Part shown: piece by piece, positions 50,322-59,505 of the stretch
How the letters are laid out: each line of letters starts with the position of its first letter
How positions within the stretch are numbered: the stretch's first letter is position 1
NCBI RefSeq assembly: GCF_016862115.1
Contig: NZ_BOMI01000067.1
Span: 62,001 to 126,000, forward strand
Reading direction: 5' to 3'
Source of the DNA: Paractinoplanes deccanensis
Lineage (GTDB): Bacteria; Actinomycetota; Actinomycetes; Mycobacteriales; Micromonosporaceae
Length of the DNA: 64,000 bases
Made by a program: the position numbers and the translations under genes
Notes under the pieces: generated by a model
Told to the model about the DNA's origin: nothing
Database searches by the model: none
The model's input: only the letters and a program-made list of their open reading frames with translations

Positions 50322-50352
50322 GGACGGCCGGCGGGGTCGCCGCCGGCCGTCC
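50322..50352 (-). terminator. Terminator of the cutinase gene
   Basis: GGACGGCCGGCGG (50322-50334) and CCGCCGGCCGTCC (50340-50352) form a perfect 13-bp stem with a 5-nt loop, 18 bp beyond the cutinase stop codon. Confidence 0.8.
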
Positions 50353-50370
50353 GCTTCTGTGGGAGTCGGG

Positions 50371-51234
50371 TCAGGACAGCGGGCAGGAACTCCGGTACTC
50401 CTCGATCGACAACCCGCTCGGGCCCGGGCAGATGAACTGGTCGTACCGGGTGTCGTTGTCGACGAAGCGCTTCAGCCAGGCCACCGCCAGGCGGGCGGTC
50501 GGCGTGTTCACCGACTGCGGGAAGAAGTGACTGGCGTTGTTCAGCTCCAGATAGGCCTTCTCGTACGTCGAGCTCAGGCTGCTGTAGAACAGCTCGGAGT
50601 GCGTGGCGACCGGGGCGATCGTGTCGGACTCCCCGCCGACGATCAGGGTCGGCACCCGGTTGGACGACCACGACTTCGTGAGGTTCCACGGAGCCAGCGG
50701 GACGGCGGCCTGGAGCGACGGCCGGTCACGGGCGGCCTCGAGGCTTCCGCCGCCGCCCATGGAATGGCCGGCCACGGCGAGCCGCGTCGCGTCGATGCGG
50801 GTGCGCACCGAGCTCTGCCGGGTCAGGTAGTCCAGGGCCGCGAGGAGCTGGTCGCCGCGCGAGTCGGGCTGGTCGAGCAGGGTGTTGGTCTCGATGCCGA
50901 TCACCACGAAGCCGTGCGAGGCGATGCGCGGGCCGAGCCACGCCAGGCTGGACCAGGTGGCGGTGAAGCCGGGGGAGATGGCGACGGCGCCGAACGTGCC
51001 CTCGCTCGTGGTGGTCGGGTAGTAGATGGTGCCGCCGCCGAAGCCGGAGACGAGCGACGAGACGTCCTGGGTCGCGACCGTGTACGGGCCGCGGCTGGCG
51101 TCGAGCGCCGCGAGCGTCGGGTCCGGTCCCCGCTCGTACGGGTTGTCGGCGGCCTGGGCGGGCGCGGCGCCGATCGTGACCGACAGCGCCACGGCGGTGG
51201 CCGCCGCGGCGAAGAACTTGCGAAGGTGCTGCAC
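50371..51234 (-). CDS. Secreted cutinase / PET-hydrolase-type polyesterase
   Basis: A 287-residue secreted esterase of the actinobacterial cutinase (LCC/TfCut2) group, which hydrolyses cutin and other polyesters including PET. Residues 1-28 are a signal peptide ending A-Q-A. NPYERGPDPT opens the mature enzyme as in the family. The triad is Ser158 (GHSMGGGG), Asp204 (GESDTIAP) and His236 (NNASHFFP). Trp183 in APWNLTK and the oxyanion segment ISPGFTAT fit too. Cys269 and Cys284 at the C-terminus match the conserved disulfide. Activity on PET is a family property and is not shown here. Confidence 0.93.
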   Translation of the reverse strand: MQHLRKFFAAAATAVALSVTIGAAPAQAADNPYERGPDPTLAALDASRGPYTVATQDVSSLVSGFGGGTIYYPTTTSEGTFGAVAISPGFTATWSSLAWLGPRIASHGFVVIGIETNTLLDQPDSRGDQLLAALDYLTRQSSVRTRIDATRLAVAGHSMGGGGSLEAARDRPSLQAAVPLAPWNLTKSWSSNRVPTLIVGGESDTIAPVATHSELFYSSLSSTYEKAYLELNNASHFFPQSVNTPTARLAVAWLKRFVDNDTRYDQFICPGPSGLSIEEYRSSCPLS

Positions 51235-51427
51235 CTGACACGCTCCTCGGGGGTAGGAGACTGATGGCGGTCAGTTTTTGCGGCGTGCGGGCCGGTGCGC
51301 ATCGGCGAAATCACCGGCCCTCGGCACCGGTGTTCGCAACGGCCCGTTAACAGGGAGGAAATTTCACCAGGCGAAAAGTCCGGTGCGGCGCCTTTCGTGC
51401 CGGCGACCCGATCGCCAGACTCGCCGC

Positions 51428-54406
51428 ATGCTTAATGCACCGGAAGTGCATGAAGTTGCCGTCCACGGCCGCGACGCCGAGCTGGCCGCCATCTCCGGGC
51501 TGCTCGCGGAGGCCGCGGCCGGCCGTGGGGGCGCGCTCGTCCTCGCGGGAGGTCCGGGCGAGGGCCGGTCCACCCTGCTCCGAGCCGCCGAGACGATGGC
51601 CGTGCCGGCCCTCAGCGCGCCGGCTCGCATCGCCGCGGCAGGTGCGAGGGCGGTCGCGGAGGCCGCCTCCTGGACGGTGGTCTCGGTGCCGGGGCATGCG
51701 GACGAGTCCGAGGTGGCCTACGGCGGCCTCCAGCGGCTGCTCGGGCCCTTCGCCGGCGCCGTGGCGGAGTTGCCCGTCGAGTGGCGGGAGCCGCTGGCCG
51801 CCGTGGCGAGCGGGCGTGATCCCGGCATCGGCGGTGGGCGGGCCGACGGGGTGGCGGGCGGTGCGACGTTGCCGTTGTGCCTGGCGGTGGTCGCGCTGCT
51901 GCGGCGGGCCGGGCGGTCCGCGCCCGTGCTGTGCCTTTTCGACGACGCGGAGCTGCTGGACCCGGCGACGCGGCAGGTGATCCGGCTGGTCGCGCGCCGT
52001 CTCGGCGGGGCGCCGGTCGCGCTGCTGGCGTCCGTGACGGCGAACGCGGCCGGGCACGCGGCGGCCGCGGGCCTGCCGATGAGGCAGTTGCGCCCGCTCG
52101 GCGAGGAGGCGTGCCGGGAGGTGTTGCGGAGCCACGCGCCCGGCGTCACCGAAGACGTTGTCGCCGGCCTGCTCGACATCGCCCACGCCAACCCGGCGGC
52201 CCTGGCCGACCTCGCCACCGCGCTGACCCCGGAGCAACGACGGGGCTACGCCGCCCTCCCCACCGGCCTGCCCGCGGACAGCCGCGTCCGCCGGCGTTTC
52301 CGCGCGCAGCTGTCCGGCTTGTCCCCGTCCGCACGCGTCCTTCTCCTCCTGGCGGCGACAGATCCGGACGCGCGCCCGGTGGACCTGCTCGCGGCGGCCG
52401 CGCGGTTCCCCGCAACGGCCGGCCGGGACGCCCGCCCCGCGCGTCTCTCGATCGTCCCCGGCCGGAGTCCTGCGACCGGGCTTTACTCAATGTCCGATCT
52501 GGATCAGGCGGAGCGCGCCGGCCTGATCGCCGTGGACGACGACGGGGTGCGGTTCACGCCCGCGGTGGTGCGGACGGTGGTCCGCGAGCACGAGCCGGCC
52601 GGGCGGCGGCGCGCGGCGCACCTGGCCTTGGCGGGGGCGCTGGGCGCGGCGGGGCGGAGACTTCCGGCGTTGCTTCACGTCGCGGCGGTGGCGTCCGCCC
52701 CGGACGAGGAACTCGCGCGCGAACTCCTCATCGCCGCGGAAGAAGCGCCGCCGAAGGTAGCGGCGGCGGCTCAGCGCCGGGCGGCGGAGCTCAGCGCCAC
52801 GCCCGGCGCGACTGCCGCGGCGCTGCTGGCCGCGGCGCGGTCGCTGATGGCGGCGGGACGGGCCCATGAGGCGAGTCTGCTGGTGCGCCGGGCGGGCAAG
52901 CTCCGCGGCGGCGCGACGGTGCGAGCGCGAGCCCGGAGCGCGCTGGCCGAGATCAACCTGCGCAGCGCCCCGGCGGAGGCGCAGGACGTGCTGCTCGACG
53001 TCGCCGCCGAGATGCTGCCCGCCGATCCGGACGGCGCGCTGGACGCGCTGTTGCTGGCGGGGGAGGCGTGCAGCCGCACCGGCGATTCCGGCCGTTATCC
53101 GGAGCTGGCCCGGCGCACGGCCGTCCATTTCCGTGGGGACGGGCCGGCGGCGAGCGACGCATCGACAGCCGGTCACCCCTGGACGACGGCCGACGCCTGG
53201 AGAAACGGTTACGCGGAGAGGGCGAACGACCGGGCCATGGCCCTGCACCAGGTCGTGGGCGTGGCCGACCTGATGACCGGTGCGGAGGAAGCGGCATTCG
53301 GGCACCTGCGGGAGGTGTTGCGCCTGGCCGAGCGCACGGCCGACCCGGCGGCGCTGATCCGGGCGGCGAACACCGGCATCCTTCTCGGCCAGGACAGACG
53401 GGCGGCGCGGCTGGCCGGGCGTGCCGCCGGGCTCGCGCGGGAATCGGGGGCGCAGGCGCTGGTGCCGGCGGCGCTGGAGGTGGCGGCCTTCGCCGACCTG
53501 GCCGCCGGGCGGTACGACCACGCGACCGCGTCGGCGCTCGACGGGGCCGCGGTCGCGCGTGGTGCGGGGCGGCCGGATCTCGCCGGTACGCATCTGGCGC
53601 TGCTGGGGCTGCTCGCGGCGTTCGTCGGTGACCGCGAGACCGCGCTGGAGCGGCTGTCGGCCACGAGGCAGGCAGACGCCGAGGTGCGCGCCCTGGGCGA
53701 CTGGGCCGACGCGCTGCTCGATCTGGTGGCGGGGCTGCCCGCCTCGGCCGCGGAACGGCTCGCCCGGATCGTGTCCGGCGGGGGATCGCTGATCCTGCGG
53801 GTGGCCGTCACGCCCCACCTGCTGGAGGCGGCGGCCCATCTGGTCCCGGGCGGCGAGGCGGCGCCGGCGACCGGCATCTTCGACGAGTGGGCCGGGCGGA
53901 CCCGGCAGAGCGGCTGGCTGGCTCTGCGTTCCCGCTGCCGGGCCCTCGTCGCCGACGACCACGACGCCGCCGAGGACCACTTCCGGGAGGCGCTCGGCTG
54001 GCACGGGCGCGACGACGATCCGGGCTTCGCGCGGGCGCACACCGAACTGCTCTACGGCCGGCACCTGCGACGGCGGCGCCGGCCGGCCGAGGCGCGCGAC
54101 CATTTGCGCCGGGCCGCCGGCACTTTCCAGCGCCTCGACGCCGGTCCCTGGGCCGAGCAGGCCCTGCGGGAGTTGCGCGCGGCGGGCGCCAAGGCGGCAA
54201 CCACCGTCAACCCCGTGGGCCGTACGCCGCTGACGGCCCAGCAGGAGCGCATCGCCGGCCTGGTCGCCGAGGGCGCCACCAACCGCGAGGTCGCGCGACA
54301 GCTCCACCTCAGCCCGCGCACCATCGACCATCACTTGCGCAACGTCTTCGCCCGCCTCGGCGTCCGCTCCCGAACCGAGCTCGCCCGCCTCCTGACAGCC
54401 GGCTGA
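51428..54406 (+). CDS. Large LuxR-family (LAL) ATP-binding transcriptional regulator
   Basis: A 992-residue LAL regulator. The N-terminal AAA/ATPase region (about 10-330) has a P-loop G-G-P-G-E-G-R-S-T in which Arg replaces the usual Lys. Walker B-like LCLFDDAELLDP is also present. A long helical TPR-like middle follows. The C-terminal LuxR HTH is LTAQQERIAGLVAEGATNREVARQLHLSPRTIDHHLRNVFARLGVRSRTEL (about 935-985). LAL proteins often activate sugar-use or secondary-metabolite genes. The ATG at 51428 gives the usual H-G-R-D-A-E-L start. It diverges from the cutinase gene with 193 bp between starts, so control of that gene is possible. Confidence 0.9.
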   Translation: MLNAPEVHEVAVHGRDAELAAISGLLAEAAAGRGGALVLAGGPGEGRSTLLRAAETMAVPALSAPARIAAAGARAVAEAASWTVVSVPGHADESEVAYGGLQRLLGPFAGAVAELPVEWREPLAAVASGRDPGIGGGRADGVAGGATLPLCLAVVALLRRAGRSAPVLCLFDDAELLDPATRQVIRLVARRLGGAPVALLASVTANAAGHAAAAGLPMRQLRPLGEEACREVLRSHAPGVTEDVVAGLLDIAHANPAALADLATALTPEQRRGYAALPTGLPADSRVRRRFRAQLSGLSPSARVLLLLAATDPDARPVDLLAAAARFPATAGRDARPARLSIVPGRSPATGLYSMSDLDQAERAGLIAVDDDGVRFTPAVVRTVVREHEPAGRRRAAHLALAGALGAAGRRLPALLHVAAVASAPDEELARELLIAAEEAPPKVAAAAQRRAAELSATPGATAAALLAAARSLMAAGRAHEASLLVRRAGKLRGGATVRARARSALAEINLRSAPAEAQDVLLDVAAEMLPADPDGALDALLLAGEACSRTGDSGRYPELARRTAVHFRGDGPAASDASTAGHPWTTADAWRNGYAERANDRAMALHQVVGVADLMTGAEEAAFGHLREVLRLAERTADPAALIRAANTGILLGQDRRAARLAGRAAGLARESGAQALVPAALEVAAFADLAAGRYDHATASALDGAAVARGAGRPDLAGTHLALLGLLAAFVGDRETALERLSATRQADAEVRALGDWADALLDLVAGLPASAAERLARIVSGGGSLILRVAVTPHLLEAAAHLVPGGEAAPATGIFDEWAGRTRQSGWLALRSRCRALVADDHDAAEDHFREALGWHGRDDDPGFARAHTELLYGRHLRRRRRPAEARDHLRRAAGTFQRLDAGPWAEQALRELRAAGAKAATTVNPVGRTPLTAQQERIAGLVAEGATNREVARQLHLSPRTIDHHLRNVFARLGVRSRTELARLLTAG

Positions 54407-54485
54407 CAAGAGGCGGCCGGCTGACAAGAGGCGGCCGGCTGACAAGAGGCGGCCGGCTGACAAGAGGCGACCGGCTGACAAGAGA
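54398..54485 (+). repeat. 18-bp tandem repeats spanning the LAL regulator stop codon
   Basis: The unit GCCGGCTGACAAGAGGCG starts at 54398, 54416, 54434, 54452 and (diverged) 54470. The first copy holds the stop codon of the regulator, so the gene's own 3' end has been copied. Each unit contains an in-frame TGA, so the array is trailer. The remaining intergenic sequence to 54636 shows no gene. Confidence 0.92.
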
Positions 54486-54636
54486 CAACGGGCCGAGAAA
54501 ACAAAGACGGGCGGCAGGGCAAAACGGAAAGCGAGAACGGGCAGACCTGCGAACCCGGAAGATCCCGGAAGCCGGGTACAAGTTTCGAAGCCGATCCGCC
54601 CGAATTTTCGGAACGGGCGGATCGGCGTACGTCTCG

Positions 54637-56964
54637 TCAGGCCTTGCGAACCTCGACCGGGGTCACGAGCCGGCGGTCCCGGCCGACCTCGCGCACCGGC
54701 CCGGTCAGCGTCACCTTGCCGCGGCACGGGAGGTCCGCCGCCGACGTGCCGACCAGCACCTCGATCTCGCCCGGGTCGACGATCGTCGTGAGGTCGCGGC
54801 CCGTGTACGCGGTGCGGTCCGTGTGCACGGTGAACTCGACGTCCTTGGCCTCACCCGCTTCGAGCGGCACCCGGGCGAACCCGGTCAGCTGCTTGACCGG
54901 CCGCGTGACCTGGCCGATCACGTCGTGCAGATACAGCTGGACGACCTCGTCCCCGGCCCGCTCGCCCGTGTTGCGCACCCGGACGGTCACCGTGAACTCC
55001 CCGTCCGTCGGCACCTCGCCCGAGCTGATCCGCAGGTCGTCGACCTCGAAGGAGGTGTACGAGCGGCCGTGCCCGAACGGGAAGAGCGGCGTCGGGTCGA
55101 GGTTGCTGACCCCGGTGTTCTCCGCGCCGAGCGACGGCTGCAGGTAGGTGCCCGGCTGCCCTCCGGTGTGCCGCGGGATCTGCACCGGCAGCTTGGCGCC
55201 CGGCTGCACCCGGCCGGAGAGGATGCCGGCGATCGCCGCGCCGCCCTCCTCGCCCGGCATGAACGCCTGCACCAGTCCCGCCGTGCGGCCGGCGATGTCG
55301 CCCAGCGCGTACGGCCGGCCGCTCACCACCACGACGACCACCGGCGTACCCGTGGCCAGCAGTTCCTCGATCAGGTCGGCCTGGACGCCGGGCAGGCGCA
55401 GGTCCTCGGCGTCACAGCCCTCGCCCGAGGTGCCGTGCCCGAAGAGGCCGGCCAGGTCGCCGACCATCGCCACGACCACGTCGGCCTCGCGGGCCGCCGC
55501 CACCGCCTCCGCGAAACCGGAGCGGTCGTCGCTGTTCACGTCGCAGCCCCGGGCGTACGAGACGTGCGAAAACTCGGAGCGAAGCGCTTCGATGGCCGTC
55601 GGCACCTCGATGCCGAGGCCGATGCCCGGGTAGCGGGGCAGCACGTGGTTGGGGAACGCGTAGCAGCCCATGAAGGTGCGCGCGTCGTCAGCGGCCGGCC
55701 CGACCACGGCGATCCTGCGGGACGGGTCCAGCGGCAGCGCCGTGCCCGCGTCGAGCAGGACGATCGACTTCTCCGCCATCTCGCGGGCGAGCTCGCGGTT
55801 GGCGGCCGAGTCGAGCCGCACCTCCGCCGCGTCCGCGACCGACGACGAGGGCGTCCAGTCCGCGTCCAGCAGGCCAAGCTCGATCTTCTGGGTGAGAAGT
55901 CTGCGGACGGCCCGGTCGATCAGCTCGTGCGGGACCTTGTCGATCAGGGCGGCCGAGAAGCCCAGCGTGTCCGGCAGCTCCACGTCGATGCCGGCGGTCA
56001 GCGCCTGCACGCCCGCCTCGGTCTCGTCGGCCGCGACGTGATGGGTCGACGCGAGGAACGGCACCGCCCAGTAGTCGGAGACGACCGTGCCGGTGAAGCC
56101 CCATTTGTCCCGCAGCACCTCCGTGAGCAGCCACGGGTCCGCCCCGGCCGGCACGCCGTCGATGTCGGAGTAGGAGTTCATCACCGAGCGGGCGCCGCCC
56201 TCGCGGATCGCCGTCTCGAAGGTCGGCAGGATGATGTCGAGCAGCTCGCGCCGCCCCATCGAGACCGGGCCGTGGTTGCGGGCGCCGCGCGAGGCCGAAT
56301 AGCCGGCGAAGTGCTTGAGCGTCGCGATCACGCCGGCGCTCTCCAGGCCGCGGACGTATCCCGCGCCGAGCAGCGCCACCAGGTACGGGTCCTCGCCGAT
56401 GGTCTCCTCGACGCGGCCCCAGCGGTAGTCGCGCACGACGTCGAGCACGGGGGAGAGGCCCTGGTGCACGCCGAGGGCCGCCATGTCGCGGCCGATCGCG
56501 GCAGCCATCCGCTCGACCAGCGACGGGTCGAAGGTAGCGCCCCAGGCGATGGCGGCGGGATAGACCGTTGCGCCGAAGGCGGTGAAGCCGGTCAGGCACT
56601 CCTCGTGGACCAGGGCGGGGATGCCGAGGCGCGAGTTGGCGAGGACGATCTGCTGTTGACGGACCAGCTCGGCGGCGCCCTCGGCCGGCGTGAGCGGCTT
56701 GCTGCCGTACACCCGGGTCAGATGACCGAGGCCCTGCCGGCTGGCCTCCTCGAGGGAGATGGTGCCGGATGCGGCGAAGACGTCCTGCATGGGAGCGACG
56801 TTGAGGGTCTCCTCGGGGTCGGTCTCCTCCTCCTGCATGTCGTTGCCGAGCCAGCGGCTGCCCAGCTGGCCGACCTTCTCCTCGATCGTCATGGCGGCCA
56901 TCAGGGCGTCAACGCGGTCAGCGACGGGGAGCGCCGGATCCTGCCATCGATGTTCTACGGTCAC
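54637..56964 (-). CDS. Glycoside hydrolase family 3 (beta-xylosidase/beta-glucosidase, BxlA-like)
   Basis: A 775-residue GH3 enzyme. The TIM-barrel domain contains the substrate-binding K-H-F (217-219) and nucleophile Asp297 in TGTVVSDYWAV. The alpha/beta sandwich and a C-terminal fibronectin-III-like domain (FPFGHGRSYTSFEVDDLRI...) follow. There is no signal peptide, so it should act inside the cell on imported oligosaccharides. The GTG at 56964 has GGAG 7 nt upstream. It is divergent from a sugar ABC importer, with CGAAA-TTTCG-type operators between them. This is the layout of the Streptomyces bxl xylobiose locus, which supports beta-xylosidase activity. Confidence 0.93.
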   Translation of the reverse strand: MTVEHRWQDPALPVADRVDALMAAMTIEEKVGQLGSRWLGNDMQEEETDPEETLNVAPMQDVFAASGTISLEEASRQGLGHLTRVYGSKPLTPAEGAAELVRQQQIVLANSRLGIPALVHEECLTGFTAFGATVYPAAIAWGATFDPSLVERMAAAIGRDMAALGVHQGLSPVLDVVRDYRWGRVEETIGEDPYLVALLGAGYVRGLESAGVIATLKHFAGYSASRGARNHGPVSMGRRELLDIILPTFETAIREGGARSVMNSYSDIDGVPAGADPWLLTEVLRDKWGFTGTVVSDYWAVPFLASTHHVAADETEAGVQALTAGIDVELPDTLGFSAALIDKVPHELIDRAVRRLLTQKIELGLLDADWTPSSSVADAAEVRLDSAANRELAREMAEKSIVLLDAGTALPLDPSRRIAVVGPAADDARTFMGCYAFPNHVLPRYPGIGLGIEVPTAIEALRSEFSHVSYARGCDVNSDDRSGFAEAVAAAREADVVVAMVGDLAGLFGHGTSGEGCDAEDLRLPGVQADLIEELLATGTPVVVVVVSGRPYALGDIAGRTAGLVQAFMPGEEGGAAIAGILSGRVQPGAKLPVQIPRHTGGQPGTYLQPSLGAENTGVSNLDPTPLFPFGHGRSYTSFEVDDLRISSGEVPTDGEFTVTVRVRNTGERAGDEVVQLYLHDVIGQVTRPVKQLTGFARVPLEAGEAKDVEFTVHTDRTAYTGRDLTTIVDPGEIEVLVGTSAADLPCRGKVTLTGPVREVGRDRRLVTPVEVRKA

Positions 56965-56985
56965 GGCGCAACTCCTCAGAGGTTC

Positions 56986-57020
56986 CGAAACTTTCAGTGT
57001 TTGCACAGCGCGAACTTTCG
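56986..57020. promoter_or_regulatory. LacI (BxlR-like) operators in the GH3/importer divergent region
   Basis: CGAAACTTTCA (56986-56996) differs by one base from the perfect palindrome CGAAACTTTCG found before the lacI gene at 61434. CGAACTTTCG (57011-57020) is a second, shortened copy. A third, weaker CGAAAGTTGCA lies at 57168-57178, downstream of the importer promoter. BxlR of Streptomyces is reported to bind CGAA-N-TTCG-type sites. Confidence 0.75.
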
Positions 57021-57105
57021 GCGCTGGGTGATCTTAGGGCCGCCTGCGAAATCAGGTCGAGATGGCGTCCACTCTTGCTGTGGGAGCGCGACCACGGCAA
57101 GACCC

Positions 57106-57134
57106 TTGACATGATCACCCTGAAACCCTACGTT
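57106..57134 (+). promoter_or_regulatory. Promoter of the xylobiose-type importer operon
   Basis: TTGACA (57106-57111), a 17-bp spacer, and TACGTT (57129-57134) form a good sigma-70-type promoter about 105 bp before the binding-protein start. Two GTTAAC sequences (57132 and 57149) and the CGAAA site at 57168 lie at or just after the start point, where a repressor would block it. Confidence 0.65.
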
Positions 57135-57237
57135 AACGAAACCTCACGTTAACTTGCGGTCGTCGTACGAAAGTTGCAGTCTCTGTGACGCGGACGACCC
57201 CTCACCCGAAGCGGCAATTCGAGTACGGAGATTCAGC

Positions 57238-58578
57238 GTGATCAATAGCAACTTCTCCCGGCGAAACTTCCTCGGCCTGGCCGCGGGCGCCGCTGGTGCC
57301 GCCGCGCTGGCGGCTTGTGGCAGCTCCGGCCCCGAGGACAAGAGCGGCGGCTCCAGCGGCGGAGGCGGCGGCGCGGCGAGCTACTGGTCGCTGAGCGGCG
57401 AGCCCGGTGAGCCGATCCGCCAGGCGGCGATCGACCGGTTCAACAAGGCCAACCCGGACACCAAGATCACCCCGACGTTCTTCCAGAACGACGCCTACAA
57501 GCAGAAGATCAAGACGGCGCTCGGCGCCGACCAGGGCCCGACGATGATCTGGGGCTGGGGCGGTGGCGGCCTCAAGGAGTACGTCAACTCCAACCAGGTC
57601 GAGGACCTGACCGACTGGCTCGGCCAGAACGCGGCCGTCAAGGACAAGATCCTCCCGTCCTCGTTCGGCGCCGCCACGGTCAACGGCAAGATCTACGCGC
57701 TGCCGGTCGAGACCGTGCAGCCGATCGTGCTGTTCTACAACAAGAAGGTCTTCGAGAAGGTCGGCGTCGAGCCCCCGAAGTCGTGGGGCGAGATCATGGC
57801 GCTGGTGCCGAAGTTCAACGCCCAGAAGATCGCGCCGTTCTCCCTCGGTGGACAGTCGCGCTGGACGAACATGATGTGGCTCGAGTTCCTGCTCGACCGC
57901 ACCGCCGGCTCCGAGGTCTTCGACCGCGTCTTCGCCGGCGAGAAGGACGCCTGGTCCGACCCGGCCGTGCTGGACATGCTCACCAAGATCCAGGACCTGG
58001 TGAAGGCGAACGGCTTCCAGAAGGGCTTCTCGTCGACCACGGCCGACTCGAACGCCGACCAGGCGCTGCTCTACACCGGCAAGGCCGCGATGATGCTGCA
58101 CGGCTCCTGGTCGTACGGCATCCAGAAGGCCGACGGCGGCAACTTCGTCAAGGACGGCGGCCTGGGTTGGATGAACTTCCCGCCGGTCGAGGGCGGCAAG
58201 GGCGACCCGTCCAACACGGTCGGCAACCCCGGTCAGTACCTGTCGATCTCGTCGAAGGCCACGACCGAGGCGAAGGACCTCGCCAAGAAGTTCTTCTCCA
58301 CCACGCTCGTCGACGACGAGGAGAAGGCCGGCTGGGTCAAGTCCGGCGGCGTGCCGGTTCTGAAGAACAGCGATAGCCTGTTCACCGGAGACGACGCGGC
58401 GTTCCTCAAGGACATGTCCGCCATCGCCTCCAACGCCAAGGTCTTCGCCCAGTCCTGGGACCAGGCGCTGAGCCCGACCGCCGCCGAGACGCTGCTGGAC
58501 AACATCGCGAAGCTGTTCCAGCTGCAGGTCAGCCCACAGCAGTGGGTGGACGCCATGAACGGAGTCATCGGCAAGTGA
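57238..58578 (+). CDS. Sugar ABC transporter substrate-binding protein (BxlE-like), Tat lipoprotein
   Basis: A 446-residue family-1 solute-binding protein. The N-terminus carries a twin-arginine motif S-R-R-N-F-L (7-12) and a lipobox L-A-A-C (Cys27), so it is probably exported folded by Tat and lipid-anchored. The binding fold follows (FYNKKVFEKVGVEPPKSWGEIMALVPKF). Its place opposite the GH3 gene and before two permeases matches BxlE, a xylobiose-binding protein. GGAG lies 7 nt before the GTG at 57238. Confidence 0.93.
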   Translation: MINSNFSRRNFLGLAAGAAGAAALAACGSSGPEDKSGGSSGGGGGAASYWSLSGEPGEPIRQAAIDRFNKANPDTKITPTFFQNDAYKQKIKTALGADQGPTMIWGWGGGGLKEYVNSNQVEDLTDWLGQNAAVKDKILPSSFGAATVNGKIYALPVETVQPIVLFYNKKVFEKVGVEPPKSWGEIMALVPKFNAQKIAPFSLGGQSRWTNMMWLEFLLDRTAGSEVFDRVFAGEKDAWSDPAVLDMLTKIQDLVKANGFQKGFSSTTADSNADQALLYTGKAAMMLHGSWSYGIQKADGGNFVKDGGLGWMNFPPVEGGKGDPSNTVGNPGQYLSISSKATTEAKDLAKKFFSTTLVDDEEKAGWVKSGGVPVLKNSDSLFTGDDAAFLKDMSAIASNAKVFAQSWDQALSPTAAETLLDNIAKLFQLQVSPQQWVDAMNGVIGK

Positions 58579-59504
58579 CCACGATCGCTCCGCCCGTCGT
58601 ACGGACGAAGGGCAGTAACAGGTCCAGCGGCGGGCGGAGCGGCTCCGGCTCCGTCACCTGGATGGCGTTGCCGGCCTTCGTCTGGTTCGTGCTCTTCGGC
58701 ATCATCCCCCTGTTCGGAGTGCTGTTCCTGAGCTTCACCACCTGGAACGGCATCGGCGACATCTCGGTGACCGGCCTGACCAGCTGGAAGGCGACGCTGA
58801 CCGATCCCGGCCTGCCGCACGCCCTCTGGATCACCTTCGTGATCATGGCGTTGTCGTGGGCCGTGCAGACGCCGATGTCCATCCTGATCGGTGTCTTCCT
58901 GGCCACCAGCAAGCGCTACCGCGAGCTCCTCGCGGTGCTCTACTTCATCCCGCTGCTGCTGAGCTCGGCCGCCATCGCCATCACCTTCAAGGCGCTGCTC
59001 GACCCGAACTTCGGTCTCGGCGCCGGCCTCGGCATCGACGCGCTCAACCAGGACTGGCTGGGCAACTCGACGCTCGCGATGGCCACCCTGATCTTCATCG
59101 TGTCGTGGCAGTTCATCCCGTTCCACTCGCTGATCTACCAAGGCGCGGTGCGGCAGATCCCCACGAGCATGTACGAGGCGTCGCAGATCGACGGCGCCGG
59201 CCGGGTGCGGCAGTTCTTCTCCATCACGCTGCCCCAGCTCAAGTACACGATCATCACATCGTCGACGCTGATGGTGGTCGGCTCGCTGACGTTCTTCGAC
59301 CTGATCTACGTGCTCACCGGCGGCGGCCCCGGCGACTCCACCCGGACCCTCGCGCTGGAGATGTACCAGAAGGGCTTCCAGGCCAACCTGATGGGCCCGG
59401 CCAGCGCGATCGCCGTCATCCTGGTCCTCGTCGGACTCGCCCTGTCGCTGCTGCTGCGGCGCCTCGGCGGCCGCGCCGACGAGAGCCAGCTGGAAGGAGT
59501 CTGA
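58575..59504 (+). CDS. Sugar ABC transporter permease (BxlF-like)
   Basis: A 309-residue membrane protein with six predicted helices and EAA loop MYEASQIDGAGRVRQFFSITLPQLK. The GTG overlaps the stop of the binding-protein gene (GTGA). It forms the channel together with the next permease. The ATPase is not encoded here and is probably a shared MsiK. Confidence 0.92.
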   Translation: MTTIAPPVVRTKGSNRSSGGRSGSGSVTWMALPAFVWFVLFGIIPLFGVLFLSFTTWNGIGDISVTGLTSWKATLTDPGLPHALWITFVIMALSWAVQTPMSILIGVFLATSKRYRELLAVLYFIPLLLSSAAIAITFKALLDPNFGLGAGLGIDALNQDWLGNSTLAMATLIFIVSWQFIPFHSLIYQGAVRQIPTSMYEASQIDGAGRVRQFFSITLPQLKYTIITSSTLMVVGSLTFFDLIYVLTGGGPGDSTRTLALEMYQKGFQANLMGPASAIAVILVLVGLALSLLLRRLGGRADESQLEGV

Positions 59505-59505
59505 G

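Noticed and set aside
53887..57114. 1075-codon plus-strand frame opposite the GH3 gene
   Set aside because: It is antisense to GH3 with no recognisable protein features; the GH3 catalytic motifs settle the coding strand.
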